Shown piece by piece: positions 1-13,942 of a stretch of DNA of 64,000 nucleotides. A model generated the notes under the pieces. The model saw nothing but the letters and a program-made list of their open reading frames with translations. It was not told the origin of the DNA and ran no database searches. The stretch lies in assembly GCA_026874595.1 (NCBI GenBank), contig CM049318.1, positions 20,681,456 through 20,745,455 of the forward strand. The letters run 5' to 3'. This stretch comes from Sipunculus nudus. Taxonomy: Eukaryota; Annelida; Sipuncula; Golfingiida; Sipunculidae. Each line of letters starts with the position of its first letter. Position 1 is the stretch's first letter. The position numbers and the translations under genes are program-made.

Positions 1-666
1 TTTACTCATGTACATGATTTTGTATCATTTGCTTTAACAATTAATCATCTGAATGATAAAATCGCCATGTGACACATAATATTATATACATAAGTAATTT
101 TATTATTCCAGAATTAATATAAAGTAATGTGATACAGAAAACAATCACTTATGACAACCTAAGAAACAGGACCATTTTGTTTTAATGAGCAAAATTGCCA
201 CCACCAACTATGACTCAATTAACCCTTATATTAAAATGAATGTTGACAGAAAAGATTACCTCTTGAATTATATACAACAGAGGGTCTGTTGCGTATTTTG
301 ACTCCACTCATTCACAGCCAGATAATTTTTCAATTAAATTCCCCTGGTACAATTAGTCCAACATCAAACAACAGTTTTTAGTGTTCATCATCAATTATAT
401 TCTTCATAGTGATTAGAACTTAGCATTAATAAGTTCATTTTTGTTTAACAACCATTAAATCACTATAGTTACTCAGATAAGGTACCGTTTCTTTTTCCCT
501 CAGGAGTTGTCAAAGTAACTATTTGTGACAAAACCACGCACTTTATTTATCAAAAATATATATGATGATTTAGTGTGTACTAATAGTTAATTTAGCTACA
601 TGGTTTCGTAAACTGAAAGTTGTCATATTTCATTTTTTTTTCATCTGTGGTATAAACCCCCCCCCT

Positions 667-947
667 AAAAAAGTATGGTTCTCAGGAACTTTTTCAGGAA
701 TCAGTGCGGGTGGGCCATATTTTATTTTCTACTTTTTTTGTATGTTTCGATAAAAATGTCATATGATCAGGGAAAAACATGAAAAAAAACAGATTATTTT
801 TGCTAAACAGGTAAAAGCACTACATAACAAAGGAAATCTTATCAAAATAGTATTATTCTATCTTTTTGAAAGATGAATATAAAAAATAAAAATTGTTGAT
901 GGGGGGTTAAAATTAACACAGGCAGTGCCTGAGAACCATACCTTTTA
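667..947. mobile_element. MITE with about 14-bp perfect terminal inverted repeats
   Basis: GTATGGTTCTCAGG at 673-686 is repeated inverted as CCTGAGAACCATAC at 928-941. A-rich sequence outside the left copy and T-rich sequence outside the right copy extend the symmetry. The interior is AT-rich and non-coding. Superfamily not assigned. Confidence 0.55.
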
Positions 948-1390
948 TTTTTTAGCCTAAAGATTACTTTTGCTTTATTTTTAAATGATTTTACATGACT
1001 TTAGTTTTTAATGGTATCAGAAAAACCACGATGGGGCTTTTACTGCATTTGCAGTTGCACAGGAATTAACTGTAAATCCAATAAATAATACAACCTTTGA
1101 ACTTTCTGCCTGCTGTTACTTCATTTAAATTTGTTTATTTTCAATGATTCCATTAGTATCACATAGTATTAGTTTTATTTTTATAAGTTCAATCAGTATG
1201 ACCCAGCTTCAGTTATAATTGAGTGTATCATGGCCTCATTTAGTCTTATCTCACTTAGTTTTAAAATCAACCACCAGGTAGTAGCACTAATGACCATCCA
1301 GCCATGGAAACTGTCTGACCAAATGGAGTGGGACAGGACAAACAGTGCCACCTGTGGCTAAATAGCTGAACTTAGGACACTTCAATACAG

Positions 1391-2594
1391 GTGACCCATG
1401 GGTCATGACGCTCAGCTGACTGAGAAGAGATTTGCTAAAGGAAATGTTATCATCTGAATGGTAGTATATACCCATTCAACTGAAGCATCAAACAGATTAA
1501 CCAACAGGCTGAGATTGTGTCTGTATTAATATATCTAAAAAATAGAGAAAAAATGTGTAAACATTAAAAAAAATACATGTGGCTCCACCAGTCTGCAGAA
1601 ACTAATAAAAGCACTTAATGGTCAATATCCATGCAAAGAAGCATGGTGGTCTCTGGATTAGCTTTTGTATCAAATTTTCCATTACTCTGAGGGATACTTT
1701 GGAGTCCTATAGCTTGGAGGATATGGGTAACAGAGACCTTATTTCAGGTTTCCACAGACACTTTTCACGGGCCTCCTTGCATGACAAGAATGAAGATTCT
1801 AGGTCCAGTTGTTACAATTTGTACCCTGTTGACAGATAACTACATCCTTAAAGGTCTCAAAAATAGAGAAAAAAATTTGTAAAAATTTGAAAAAAATAGA
1901 GATGGCGCACCCAGTCTGCTGAAACTGCTGGAACACGTCATGATCAATATGTATGCCAAAAATCATGAGCATCAGTGTTTAGTTATTGAGATACTGGAGT
2001 TTTTGTATCAAATTTTTCATTAATCTGGGGGGGTATTTTGGAGCCATACAGCTTAATGGATATTAGAGACCTAATTTCAGGTTTCCATGGAGATTTTTCA
2101 TGGGTCTCCCTAAGTGTAAAGAATGAAGATTCTAGGTCCAGTCTTTATGATTTGTGCCCTGTTAACAGATGTCCACATTTTTAAAGGTCTCAAAAATAGA
2201 GAAAAAAAATCATAAAAAATCGAAAAATACAGGTGGCACCACCAGTCTACCGGAACTGATGGCACATCTCATGATCAATATGTATGCCAAAAATCATGAC
2301 CATCAGTGATGTGGTTTATGAGATACTGAAATTTTTGTATGAAATTTTTGACTATTCTGGGGGGTACTTTGGGGCCCCATAGCTCAAAGGATATGGGTAA
2401 CAGAGACCTAATTTCTGGTTTCCAAGGAGATTTTTCATGGACCTCTCAGAATATCAAGTTACAAGATTCTCGGTCCAGCGGTTACAATTTGTGCCTGGTC
2501 AACGGACAGACAGACAGACGGACAGACAGATGGATGACGGACAAAGAGTGATCGCTATAGCTCAGCATGACTGAAAGTCAGCTGAGCTAAAAAC
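1391..2594 (+). mobile_element. Family A element, copy A-1 (about 330-bp tandem core)
   Basis: The left end is GTGACCCATGGGTCATGACG followed by CTCAGCTGACT; the right end is GTCAGCTGAGCTAAAA. The interior has three tandem units of about 330 bp, each beginning near AAAATAGAGAAAAA, and a (CAGA)n stretch at about 2508-2530 before the right-end hairpin. It is non-coding. The 5' GCTCAGCTGAC is the inverse complement of the 3' GTCAGCTGAGC. The architecture fits non-autonomous Helentron/Helitron-like elements; the assignment is inference. Confidence 0.7.
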
Positions 2595-3594
2595 TGGATC
2601 ACACCAATGCCATGGGAGTAGTTATGATAATTTGCAGTATCTATATTAATGTGTTCCCTGGTGAGACATACTTCTCTGCTAATGTCTGCATATCCTTAAC
2701 TGTTGCTTAAGATATTACTGAAAGATTTCACAAATTCTTACCATTCAGTAAACAATTACACAGTGGCCATGTTACATTCGTTCACATTCATTCCACTTAC
2801 CAACTGCTTGCAAAAGCCAAAATGAACCCTGTTAATCACTTCTGTAATCTGTGTGACTATCCAACATTGGTCCAATAAGCTATCCCTTTACAAAATGCAT
2901 CTTCTTGGTGTTGATATACAAATCTTTTAGTTCATAGCAAAGATATTTTCCAAATGTGGCTGGAATACAACTCACACAATTCACTCTCCAGGCAATGAAT
3001 CTTCAATAGCTGTCTCTGCTATTTTTTTCTTCTGTTAATTCAACCATCTTCAGACTTACCCTTGATTGACCAGACAAGGATGGGCCAAGGTGACAAGGTT
3101 TCCACAGGGGTTGCAATATTACTCCAACAAGTTCTCTTTAGTAAATTAAATCTTGGCACTGTCCAGGGTTTTATGAATACCCTGGTTTGCATATGAAATT
3201 ATATTTAGCCTGAGAAGAAGACTTCTCTTTCAGTTGCACAGGAATACCAAAAGGTACCATTCGATATAATCCCTTAACTGGCTCATATCCAGATTATCAA
3301 TTCCAAATTTTCCTGTAGCACACAAGTTTTCCTTCCACCTTTAGGGTCTCATCCTCCTTTTCTGCTATTGTCTTATTATAGAATAACCATTCCAGTTTTT
3401 TCTTCAGTTCCCATGGTCTCTCTGCATTAATATTGTTGTTACCATGATTTCCAGTTGCAGAGATGGTTCTGTTCCCACCATTTTAGAGCATGTTCTTGTT
3501 GTCCATTTGTAGAATCTCAGTCAGAAGGTAGGTTTATGTTCAGAATACGTTGAGTGGAAAATGTAAGGTTTCATGGTTATCTACAGCAGGCTGA

Positions 3595-3825
3595 TTGTGT
3601 ATACAACCTTCATACAGATACTTCTATATATACAACATTCATACAGAAACTTGTATATACAACATTCATACAGATACTTTGGTTATAACCCACAAGTGTC
3701 CCCTCATGACAGGTACTGCTGTACATACAGTATTCATACAGATACTTATACATAATATTCACATAGATACTGGTATATACAAGTTCATACAGATACCTAT
3801 ACACAACATTCATGCATGAATTCAT
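3595..3825. repeat. Short tandem array, about 25-35-bp unit
   Basis: At least seven irregular copies of ATACAACATTCATACAGATACTT-type sequence. The array is interrupted at 3680-3720 by an unrelated stretch. Apparent ORFs on both strands are repeat artefacts. Confidence 0.8.
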
Positions 3826-4309
3826 TTTTCAAGGTGTGGAATATGGCCTACAGATGGTGCACTCTTTTGTATGCAGATGAAGGTAATAATATGGTATGTA
3901 TAGGATGGTGAAGATTTCCTAAAGGGCCAACATTTAAGATATCTCTGAATGATGGCAGGACTGAAATAATCTAAAAGCAGCTATTTAGCAATAGACCAAA
4001 GTTCCAACCACATAACTGAAGAATATTGGTGAAGATTGACACTTTGTTTTGTGCCTAATAAATTGGTAAAGAAAGGTAACAAAGAGTCACACTTTAAATT
4101 TAAAATGTAAAAAATTCCCTTATCTTAAGAGATGATGTTCCACTGGCCTTTACTAAATTTCTTATCACAAATCTGTTCTGCTGGCTAATTTGATCAAACC
4201 ACTGTTGATGATCTTTATGTGCAATATGCATGCCCATTGATAAGGTACATTAAAGGGAATCTTTAATTTAATTTTAAATGCTGACAGTTTACCATACCCC
4301 TGAAGACTG

Positions 4310-4525
4310 CAGAAGCGGATCCAGGGGAGGCATCCAAGGGATTCGCACCCCCCCCCCCCCCCCGTTTCATCGGCTGCAAGCTTTCTTTAAGGGCTTCAGA
4401 CAAAATTTTGCATCCTGGACCCCCCCCCCCCACTTGTCTGGACCTGGTGATCTTTTTTTCAGGTTTTTCACTAGTCCTCCTTGGTTGGACCCCCTTTTTT
4501 TTCCTAAATTCTGGATCTGCCCCAG
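4310..4525. mobile_element. GGATCC-type MITE with poly-C tracts, copy 1
   Basis: Starts CAGAAGCGGATCCAGGGG and ends CTGGATCTGCCCCAG (inverted termini). Two poly-C tracts precede a TTTTTT-rich segment. The open frames on both strands come from homopolymers. Confidence 0.6.
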
Positions 4526-4759
4526 CACTATTTTCAATGTTTAGTACTTTAAGAGGCAAGATTTTTTAGCTTGCAGAGCCTAAACTGCCTAGCCATGTTC
4601 CACACCCTATTACTGGGAGAACGTCATAGATTTTAACCAGTTATCGCATGCATTTTACCTGTACTATCCTGTGACCTTGGTTCACACTATATCCTGTGGT
4701 GTCAACACTGCCGTTTGTTGCCTGAAAAATCCAAATAAGATGGAGTTAAGCAAACAGGA

Positions 4760-5270
4760 AACACTACATGTATACTAAGCATCAGTAAGTAGATAGCATA
4801 TAATGAGGCAGAATCATATGTGACCTTGAAAAGTAGGTCAAGGTCACTTAAACACTGGGTGTGCCCATCTGCAGAATAAACCTTGATCGATACCAAATTA
4901 TTACAAATGAAATCAGTCAAATTTTTCTTAAGTTATCAAGTTTATATTGGTTAGGACAATACCACAAGGGGTGACCTTGAAAACTGATTTAGAGTTCACC
5001 AAAACCTTGAAGCTACAGCAGTCTACACATCCCCAATTTAGATCCTTGTTTCAAACATGAATGAAATATGTCGCTATCATGTCAATAAAGTCAGGAAAGA
5101 TTCAAATATGGTCACTTTGAAAATTATAGAAAATTATAGAAAGGTCATTAAATAAACTGGGCTATGTGCATTTCCAATATAAACCCTGTGAGCAAACATA
5201 AATGAAACAGTCAAATGGTCTTTGAGATATTACAAATCAACCAGTGAAGTGTATGCAAATATGTATGATA
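4760..5270. repeat. Related half-site-rich repeat remnant
   Basis: GTGACCTTGAAAAGTAGGTC at about 4820, GGTGACCTTGAAAACTGATT at about 4970 and TGGTCACTTTGAAAAT at about 5110 resemble the units at 25140-25995. It is heavily diverged with no visible ends. Confidence 0.4.
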
Positions 5271-8200
5271 AAAAAAAACATTATAATATCCCCGCTTCAT
5301 TCTGAAACATGGACAAAAATAATACGGAATTGTCAGCACATGGGACTGTCATAGCAGAAGAATTTCAATTTGAACCTATATCTAGCAATTTTGTGACTTT
5401 TTGTTATTAACACTAGCTGGTACCCACTCTTGTGCTTGGATAGGTCTACACAATATCTTCAGGAGAAAATTTGAACCCACCCAAGTTTTCAAAAAGGCAG
5501 GGCTGGTTACTCTGGCACCATTTCTGCCAGATGGCCCTGCAACAGGCCCTTCATGATATAATGTCAAATTTCTCTGGATTTACACAAACAGGGCTTGTCT
5601 TTTTGAAGACTGTCAAACATCATTCAAAGGAAATAAACAGACAGTCAAAATTATATTCCACTCAATGACCAGCCTTCTTCACATAGGGTCATACACTGAT
5701 ACAGAACACAGAAAATTCTGCCTAGTGCTAGGAATTAAGGAATGTCACAAAGACACAAAGACTCATGCAGGTTATCTGGCTGAACATTCGGGGGCTGTTT
5801 CAACAAAATTACCTTTTAGACTCAAGTCTGGAAACAGGCTTATTTTAAATACTGATGTTAGATACGATGGTTGTCATAGTGATTCACACAATTTTAAAAT
5901 TTGCATAACATATATCCAACCAATAAGTCACTTATTTCAATCAGCCACTAATACTATTTGGTCACTAATTAGTAGTGATAATAGATTATAGCATTTTGGT
6001 ATAATGAAATAGCATTAACAAATAAAATACACTGATCTGACTAATAATATACAATGAGCAGCAATAAGGTACATTGCGCTCAATATCATTTAGTGTCTGG
6101 ATAAATGTAAAAATAATGAGGCCAATATTAAAGGGCTAGATTCATGTGATTCCAGTCTAAAATTGACTGTGTCACTGGGTGCAATTTGTATAAATGATTT
6201 TCCAACATGCTGTTTCATTTATGACTGGGTCAGCAACAGAAAAACACACATGGAAAACTACTCTCCAGTACTGCTGAGTCATTGCTGTTTGACTGACTGA
6301 GGGACAAAATGAGCAAATTCTATAATACACAGTTATTTTTAAAGGCCAGGAATAAATATTTTTATATGTTAATGTCTGTAATATCATGTAAATGAGCCTT
6401 GGGTATTGATATCATAAATAAATTAATATAATTGAATAATTATTCTTTTATATCCTGTTAAATGATTTTCTGCTCTAAAATCAGAAATAATATAAATTGT
6501 TATTTATCAATAAATAGGACCAAACTTATTTACAATGAACTTAAATTTAACCCACTGAAAAGCATGAAAACTGGAAAATTCATGATAAATAAATAAAATA
6601 AGTGAATCAACATGATACATTTGTTATATTAATCAAAAGTGTATCTGGGTAACTCTTTCATGATACATAAATTATCACAAATGAAATAAATTTTTGATCT
6701 AACCTCACCTGAAATGTTTATTAAAAGTGGATAACACTAAAGGTTTCTGAGCTACCATACCACATGTGAAAAGGTAGTCAACATAAATTTGTAAAAATTC
6801 AGAGATTCGACCCGGTGTGACCAAAACCAAATCCCGTAATATGACAAATGTTGGAAGATACACCTGCTTTCTCAATAAGAAATGGATCAGGATTACAGTT
6901 TTCAGAATGGACAGATGGAAAAGCTGATCATCTATGTCACTGATTATTTTGCCTACTTACAGGAAAAACAGCCTTGGAGTAATTGACTGGGACATAATCT
7001 CACAACTTTCATAAATTTTGAAAAAATAATCTCAAATCTTTTACAAATTTTGAACATATAATCTCAAACCCTTCACAAGATCTTATAAGCTGATAAATTT
7101 TCTTGCTAGAGTAGACCAATAAATGTAGTGCCAGAAATATATTTACTGTCTGGGTAAAGCAGTAAGTGCACTGACCCATGAAGAGCTTGAGAATAATAAA
7201 GAGAGCTATTCTGATAATTATGAAATTTTTTTTTATAATACAAAAAGAGAGAAAGAAGTTATGACTCATGCATATGACAAAATTAAACACTAATTGGAAA
7301 TATATATAAATATATATATATATGTAGTAAATATAGTGAAAAAGTCTCAGTAAGTGTAAAACATTCGAGAAAAAAAATTAAGACTCAAGCAAAGCATTAG
7401 ATGTGATGAATATAACATGGGTTTCCCTATACAAAGATAAACAAGCTTGCAAAACACAGCTATAGGAGAAGTATGACAGACAGGGGGAAAAAATTGTTGG
7501 ATAAAGATAAAATCCAAGGTTTAGTTGTCATGGGGTGAAATGTGAACAATTAACAGGATTGTTTTTTTCTGGCTCTGTTTGTTCCATGAAAGATGTGGAA
7601 GATGAGGCAGCTTCGGGGATTTTAGAAACAGCGGGTCTCGCAGCAATCCATAATCTGGAAATTCATTTACCCCACTCTCTAATGTCTCTCATACACATTC
7701 TCGCAGGCTTAAATCAATTAACAGCAGGAAAAGAATACCAATACAACAGAACATGGTGAAGGATTGTACTGACGGAGGTAAAAAAAATCCACCAAAGCCA
7801 GGCCGAACATCTACCAGGCAAACCATTGTTTTGTCCCCTTCAGGCAACATGCTGCAGATCACTTTAATAAACCAGGGGATCATTCAGTAATGAAAATACA
7901 CCATCTCAATCTCTGAGTTATATTCAGTTTTTTCTTACTCCGGTTCCACAAGTGGTAGGACTGTATAATTTGCACGTTTCTCATGTTCACGGTACATTAA
8001 TTCTACAAGAGCTGAGATGTTTTTATTGTTTGTGTGTATAATAATCCATCAAGCATTCCATGTCTTATGTATGATGGAGTCTCTGGAGCTGGAGGTAAAT
8101 TATGCATTATATGACAGACTGTGCTTAGATTTCCTGACATGCTTGAGATATGATATCTCCCTCAGCTGATACCTGAATATGAGAAACATTCCTGTTAAAA

Positions 8201-8644
8201 AGTGCCCAAATAATGATGATAAAGGTCAAAGGTTAGGTTAATTGGTTGTATATGGTCAAAGCTCAACTGGTCAAAGGTCAAGGTTAACCAGTGATAAAGA
8301 AAAATATGAATATAAAAATATTCCAGAGAAACCTGAATGAAAAGAATATGATTAAAGTAAGTTATAGGTTGCAGCACAAGCATGTGTAACAGTATAAACA
8401 CTATCCAAGAATTATTGGCATATAACAATTCAGATCAACACAGGAGTCATGAACAAACTCACTCTTTTCAATAAGATATGAAACACTGATTGAATTATGA
8501 CTGAATTAATCACTAAGTTACAAATCACAGCCTTATTTCCTAAACTTGTTAAAAATTTAACACACATGTCCACTGACTTTTTTTATTTATTTTTGCTGTC
8601 ATAACCTCCTCCAATATTAAATGTTGTCTTACCTAACCTTAAAA

Positions 8645-8965
8645 TACAGGTACATCTGCAGAATTCCATTTCAATTTTAGACTTCATGACAGTGTGGTGG
8701 GACAAGCCTCCTTTCATTTAAAACTTTTTGGTAACTAGGCCTGATGACTAGCACACCTGCTGGCCCTGGGTGTATAACCTTTCCCAGTGTTGGATTTTAA
8801 CAACAAACAATCCACCAAAATCACACCTGTTTGGGTATGGTACACAACTGTGGGGCACGACCTTTCCATTAAGCTCACAGACTGTTCACCCTGGGTTGAT
8901 CTAACTGTGAAACTCTCACTGTATTTCAGCTAAACTCTGAATATCCTGGCTTTAATTTGATTTTG
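8645..8965 (-). mobile_element. Old, degraded SINE (type 1)
   Basis: In + sense it retains ACATCTGCAGAATTCCATTT, CCATTAAGCTCACAGACTG and TTCACCCTGGGTTGATCT in the same order as the body of the younger copies. The tRNA-like head is eroded and no duplication is visible. Confidence 0.55.
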
Positions 8966-9082
8966 GGTTAATTATTAAATATTAGCACAAATTTTAACAA
9001 AAATACCAATCTTTGATTTACACATTAAATCTATGTTAATGATCATAATATCTGTATCTTGCATTTAATCTAATGAGCTATA

Positions 9083-9260
9083 CAATGAAACCTGTGTAAT
9101 AAGACCAGCTGTGGGACTGGCCAAAAGTGGTCACAATTCAAAAGTTGTCTCATTGGACAGGTCGGTTATAGCCAATATGAATCCTCTTTGTTCACATACA
9201 GGTGGTCTAAATAGACAGGTGGTCTTATTAGATAGGTGGTCTTTCAGACAGGTTCCACTG
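9083..9260. mobile_element. Short MITE, TA target duplication
   Basis: CAATGAAACCTGT and ACAGGTTCCACTG form imperfect inverted termini flanked by TA. GGTGGTCT-rich subterminal repeats are on the right. Typical of pogo/Tigger-derived MITEs. Confidence 0.6.
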
Positions 9261-11294
9261 TATATGCAGGCATGTATAACATAAATGAGACGGCAAAAAG
9301 GCTATAGCTTGAAAAACCACTCATCTGTTCGTTTGAATGATTTTGTATACAATATATAGTAAATACATTCAAATGGTATCCTACGTTCACATATATAGAT
9401 AAACATTAATAATGGATTTAGTGCAAGCTACTTGAAGCTTATGAAGCTTGCTCCTGATTTCCAAGATGATAATTTTCTGATGGAAAGAGGGGTGCCATTT
9501 TATCATGTTGATGAACCTGAAATACAGAAATGTGTGGACAACATGATGACTATGTTTGATAGGATTCAAGTGATTAGGAGATTGTAAGGTGCTAGTTGAG
9601 AGGAGAAAGAGTTATGATGGATGTGGGATGCGTTTGTCAAAAATGTTTGAATGTTAAATAAAATTTGCTACTGCCTCAAATATTTCCTTGTTTGATTTGT
9701 CATCTGTTTTTGAGTCACCAAAGAGCAGAACTTGTAATGAGGTATCATTTGGTAAGTTAATTTTTCTAGCAGAGTTATAGAGGTGGCGTTACTCTTCACC
9801 TGTGTATAGGTGTGGTGAGTTCTTCACAAAGGTTTTATCTCTGCAAATCTTTCTGTTCAAGAAAACGCTAATTTGAAACCCTTGCAAATAGAAAACCAAC
9901 CACATTTTCTATATCATATCAGTGAAGAGTTAGCATGAAGTCACATGAAACATACATCAACCTCATCATGTGACTTGAGTATTTTTTTTCATTCGATGCA
10001 AGTTAAATCATATGATGATATCATAAATTCAGTGAAACCAGAAAAATTGGTGAGTGCATGATGCAGTGGTTTTGTCTATAGACTGTAATTATTTATTATA
10101 TTCAGGCTTTCGCATTGAGTCAGACAAGTCAAAAAGCAAAATGTTTAAGCAAAATAATCTAAAGATTATGATCTTTCAATAACACTGGATGTTTCAGTAT
10201 AACATAGAGTAGTTTACTATGAAACAGAATCTGGTGATTAATAATAGCACCACAAAAAAAGTGCAAAATACTTCCGTTATAATGTCTTTGGACATCTGGT
10301 CTCATTTAAAAATAAATTTGGCAGAAATGCAATTCAGGTGATAAACTCTACTGTAAAATATTTACAGTGATTTTCATTAAATCTATCATATTCCTGGTAA
10401 GTCATCGCAGCTGCACCACAAAGAAGCTTGGTGGCCTCTAACCTCATTAAACATGCATGCATTTTGCCGAGAATTAAACTCCAATAAGATATAATCTATT
10501 GCTTAACACTATCGTGCTACTAGTAGTTAAAGTGATTTTTTAAAAAATCCATCAGTTCCCACACAAGTCCGAGTCCAAGACCCTTGAGTCCAAGTCCCCA
10601 AAATAGTGGACTCTGGACTTTGGTCCTGCATCACTGGATGCTGAACATACTATAATAAGATCTATCAAAGATCTGCTAGTAACAAAGTAAAGGTTTTGTT
10701 TTGTTTTTGATATGAGCAAATGGTTTTGGTCTCATCCAACCATGTACACATCCTCCCGCTCCTTTTTGGACTTAACATCCCTAGGTTTTTTTCAGCTCCT
10801 GGGGAACACACAGCCAAAACATACAGTGGACAAACCGCACCAACCGTTATGGTTAAAATTAAATTTCCCCCAAAACTGCATGCCAAAACATGATTATACT
10901 GTCTTAAAATGATTGAATACATACAGTATCTGGAACATGGCCAATGTACATGACTAATACAGCAATATATTGTACCAAGAACTACAAGTCTGAATTACCA
11001 GACAAAAAGGGCAAAAGATTACAAATGATAAATATAAAACATGACCTGCCAGCAATGATTTATGGATGATCTAACTGGCACACAGTAGAGTCCAGACAAA
11101 AAAAGCTTGTACCACCGTCACTCACTGGGTTTTTTTTACTTCACTATCCACCATTGTCTGTGATGTAATGATTGTTCATGTGATCATGGGTCAGTAAGCT
11201 TATGTCATTGTTACGGTAACTTATGGACTTTTCCCAACTTTATTCACAAAGATGAGAAATGTGTCAAGTCCCCTGATAGTTGACATAATAGTCA

Positions 11295-11450
11295 GAGTAT
11301 CAGAGAAGCAGTGGCAGAGGGGTAGGGGTAGAACTTTGGTTCGATCCCTGCCCGTGCTAAGCGTGCTTCAGTGGCAGAATGATGAATTATCATTTGAACC
11401 TACGAGGTTTGCTCTTATGGCTTCTGGATTTTCCCAAACCCTGTGAATAT
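11295..11450 (+). repeat. tRNA-like fragment with B box
   Basis: A GTGGCAGAGGGGTAGGGGTAG stretch (A-box-like) is followed by a perfect B box GGTTCGATCCC at 11338-11348. It does not fold into a full tRNA by eye and is probably a remnant of another SINE type. Confidence 0.4.
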
Positions 11451-13414
11451 AAACCCTGAAATCAAGAAAGCTTAATAATCACATATCTTTCTTGTTGTGT
11501 GGATACTTGCATCCTCAATCAATAGACAGTGCCACAAACAGGCCATAAATTTATCTTTTAAGAAAAAAAAGAAAACAGTGGCAGTTATGCCTCTCTGTCA
11601 TTTATAAGAAATCTCGAGTCTGCCAACATTTCAGATTGGTGGTAGGAGCCATATAAAAAGAAATCTTAATGAACAATGAAATTTTATAGCCAATAATTTT
11701 TCAAATTATTTCTCCACATGCAAGTATCCTGTCACTTAAAACAGAGCAAACTTTATAATTGTTTGTTTACTTTCTAACAACTCCCCTTATATGCACAACA
11801 AAAAACAAAAAGCAGGTCCTTTTATAGTTAAGTATCTTGGTAAATCTCTGTGTAATCGATTGTTTATTTATTGCCTTCATCAGGAAGGTATGTGTATATG
11901 CGAGGTCATATGAGTGTATGTGGTTATTTACAACATAACTCACGTAATCATGAACAGAATCCCATGAAATTTTCAAGGCACCTCTGGAGTAGGCCAATGA
12001 AGGATCACTAAGATTTTGGTGTGGGTCAGGCGCATGATCTGGATCCAGGATGGACTTCCAGGAACATTCACAAATGTGCAGTCACATATTCCGATTGAAC
12101 ATGGGAATATGGGCCGAATAAATGAATGCAAGCACTTGTTCTGTGGCATATCCACCAATGAACCTCGGAATATGGGCCAATAAGTGAATGAAAATATGGG
12201 TTGCGGAGTACCCCACATTAAGGACTGCCCACACTGTGGAGGCCTGCATTCCTAAGGATGCATATTTCCAGTTTTAAATGATTATCAAACCCAGTGCCAC
12301 ACTTTATCCAATAACAGTCTTTAATGTGTTCCAAGATAAAAACTGGCAATTTATTTGATACTGAACAACAAGATTAAATGTTGTTTTTTTTAAGTTAAAA
12401 ATGTTTGTTTATGAGGAAGTAAAACACAAAAATGAATTTTTCCTCTGAACAGGCAATATATTTTCTATGTTTGTAGGTCACAGTTCAGGGCCCAGGACAA
12501 TGACAAATAAAGACAACATTTAGTCATATGTCAATTTATTAAAATAAACAAATATCTTTTCTGTATCAGTGAGGTTCCTGTCAAAACCTCTGGTTCTTAT
12601 TTCATATATGACTAAACCTCAGTGATGCTAAACGGAACCATCAAACCTCTTGGGAGCACACAGGAAGAAGAAAAGAAAAAAGTACATGACCATTAAACCT
12701 GTTTTCAAGCTCATACTTGTGGAACCGGGAAGTGTGTGAGAACCTAGCTTTGCCTCCACACATGACTGTCATAAAAATGACTTTATCATACTAACATTAA
12801 GCAAGCATAATCAGGTTCAGAAATTAACATTTGAGCCAATGGCATTGTGGGTTATCTTGCTGTTATGTCACATTAAGACACTGCTGTTAATCTCTGAAAG
12901 TATCTTTTAAATTCCAACTTGCACCCCAGTCCTCATAAAAATTAACCTTAGATATTCAGCAGTATATATTCAAATAAAACTTTTAACCTGCCTTGAAGAC
13001 CTTTGAATACCATTAGTTTTATGTCTAGCCATATGGTATACAAAAGTCAAGAGAAAAATAAATTGATCAAGAGCCAATAGAAAAACACACCTGATTCAAT
13101 TTTAAAACTTTATTCCCTGGCCATCTCCTGTACTAGTAAGTAACTGCAATCTGAAACATCGATCAGGAAAATTATTATTCTCTCGTGACTTATAAGTCAT
13201 CTCATGGGAGAACCTATTGAGCAAGTTATTATGTGTATCAGGAAAAGGTGTATAGGTCTTATACCTACTGGTATGTGTGTGTGTATACATGTTGTGTGTG
13301 TATATACATATATATTGTCTGTGTCTTTATGCTTCAGTAATCAAGTAACTTCAAGGACTTAATAGAGCATACTGACTGGTTGCTTTAGTAATGCATTGTA
13401 CATTGATTGTGTGT

Positions 13415-13560
13415 GTATATATATATATATGTATGTATGTAAGTATATTCAGTATAAGCTATCATGGAATTGTGCTGATTGATCAAATAGTGTTTTATTA
13501 AAAGTTTATATATATATATATATATATGTATGTACATATATATATATGTATAAATGTATT
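13415..13560. repeat. (TA)n/(TG)n microsatellites
   Basis: TGTGTGTATATATATATATATG near 13410-13430 and two TA runs at about 13507-13550. Small frames over them are artefacts. Confidence 0.9.
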
Positions 13561-13942
13561 TTATATCCAATATGCATCATTTCCAAAAATTGTTGAGAAG
13601 TATAACATGTGGGCAAACCATGGTTAAAAGGTTAAATTTGCAACAATTTTTAATGCACTTTGCATCAATACATCAGTTTTTGAAAATGAATTGCAGCCTG
13701 CCTCACTACCTGAAGGATTGGAGAACCCTGATAAAATACATTACAGTTCTGTTAATTAGCACAAATTGATATAAATAGCATCAGAATAGTACTTTATACA
13801 TATGAAGTACAAAAATATATAAGTTACTTTCTGAAACGTTCCATAAGATGTCAGCAAATATGGACTTCATTTGAATATAGCATTCCTTGTGAATTATCGT
13901 GACATTAGAAAAAGTGTACACAAACTAGACATTGGTGCCAGA

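Larger units (their letters stand above)
3826..13942. other. Gene-free AT-rich stretch apart from the repeats listed
   Basis: I find no splice-bounded coding exon on either strand. The longest frames (108 codons at 5665; 93 on the - strand at 7009) have no recognisable motif and typical AT-rich composition. A segment at 7560-7710 (KDVEDEAASGILETAGLAA) is the most protein-like, but it has no supporting partner exon. Near 8221-8280 there are two AGGTCA-A-AGGTCA-like motifs. Confidence 0.5.

Noticed and set aside
5665-5991. 108-codon frame on the + strand
   Set aside because: No motif, no splice-site partners and typical AT-rich composition; likely chance.
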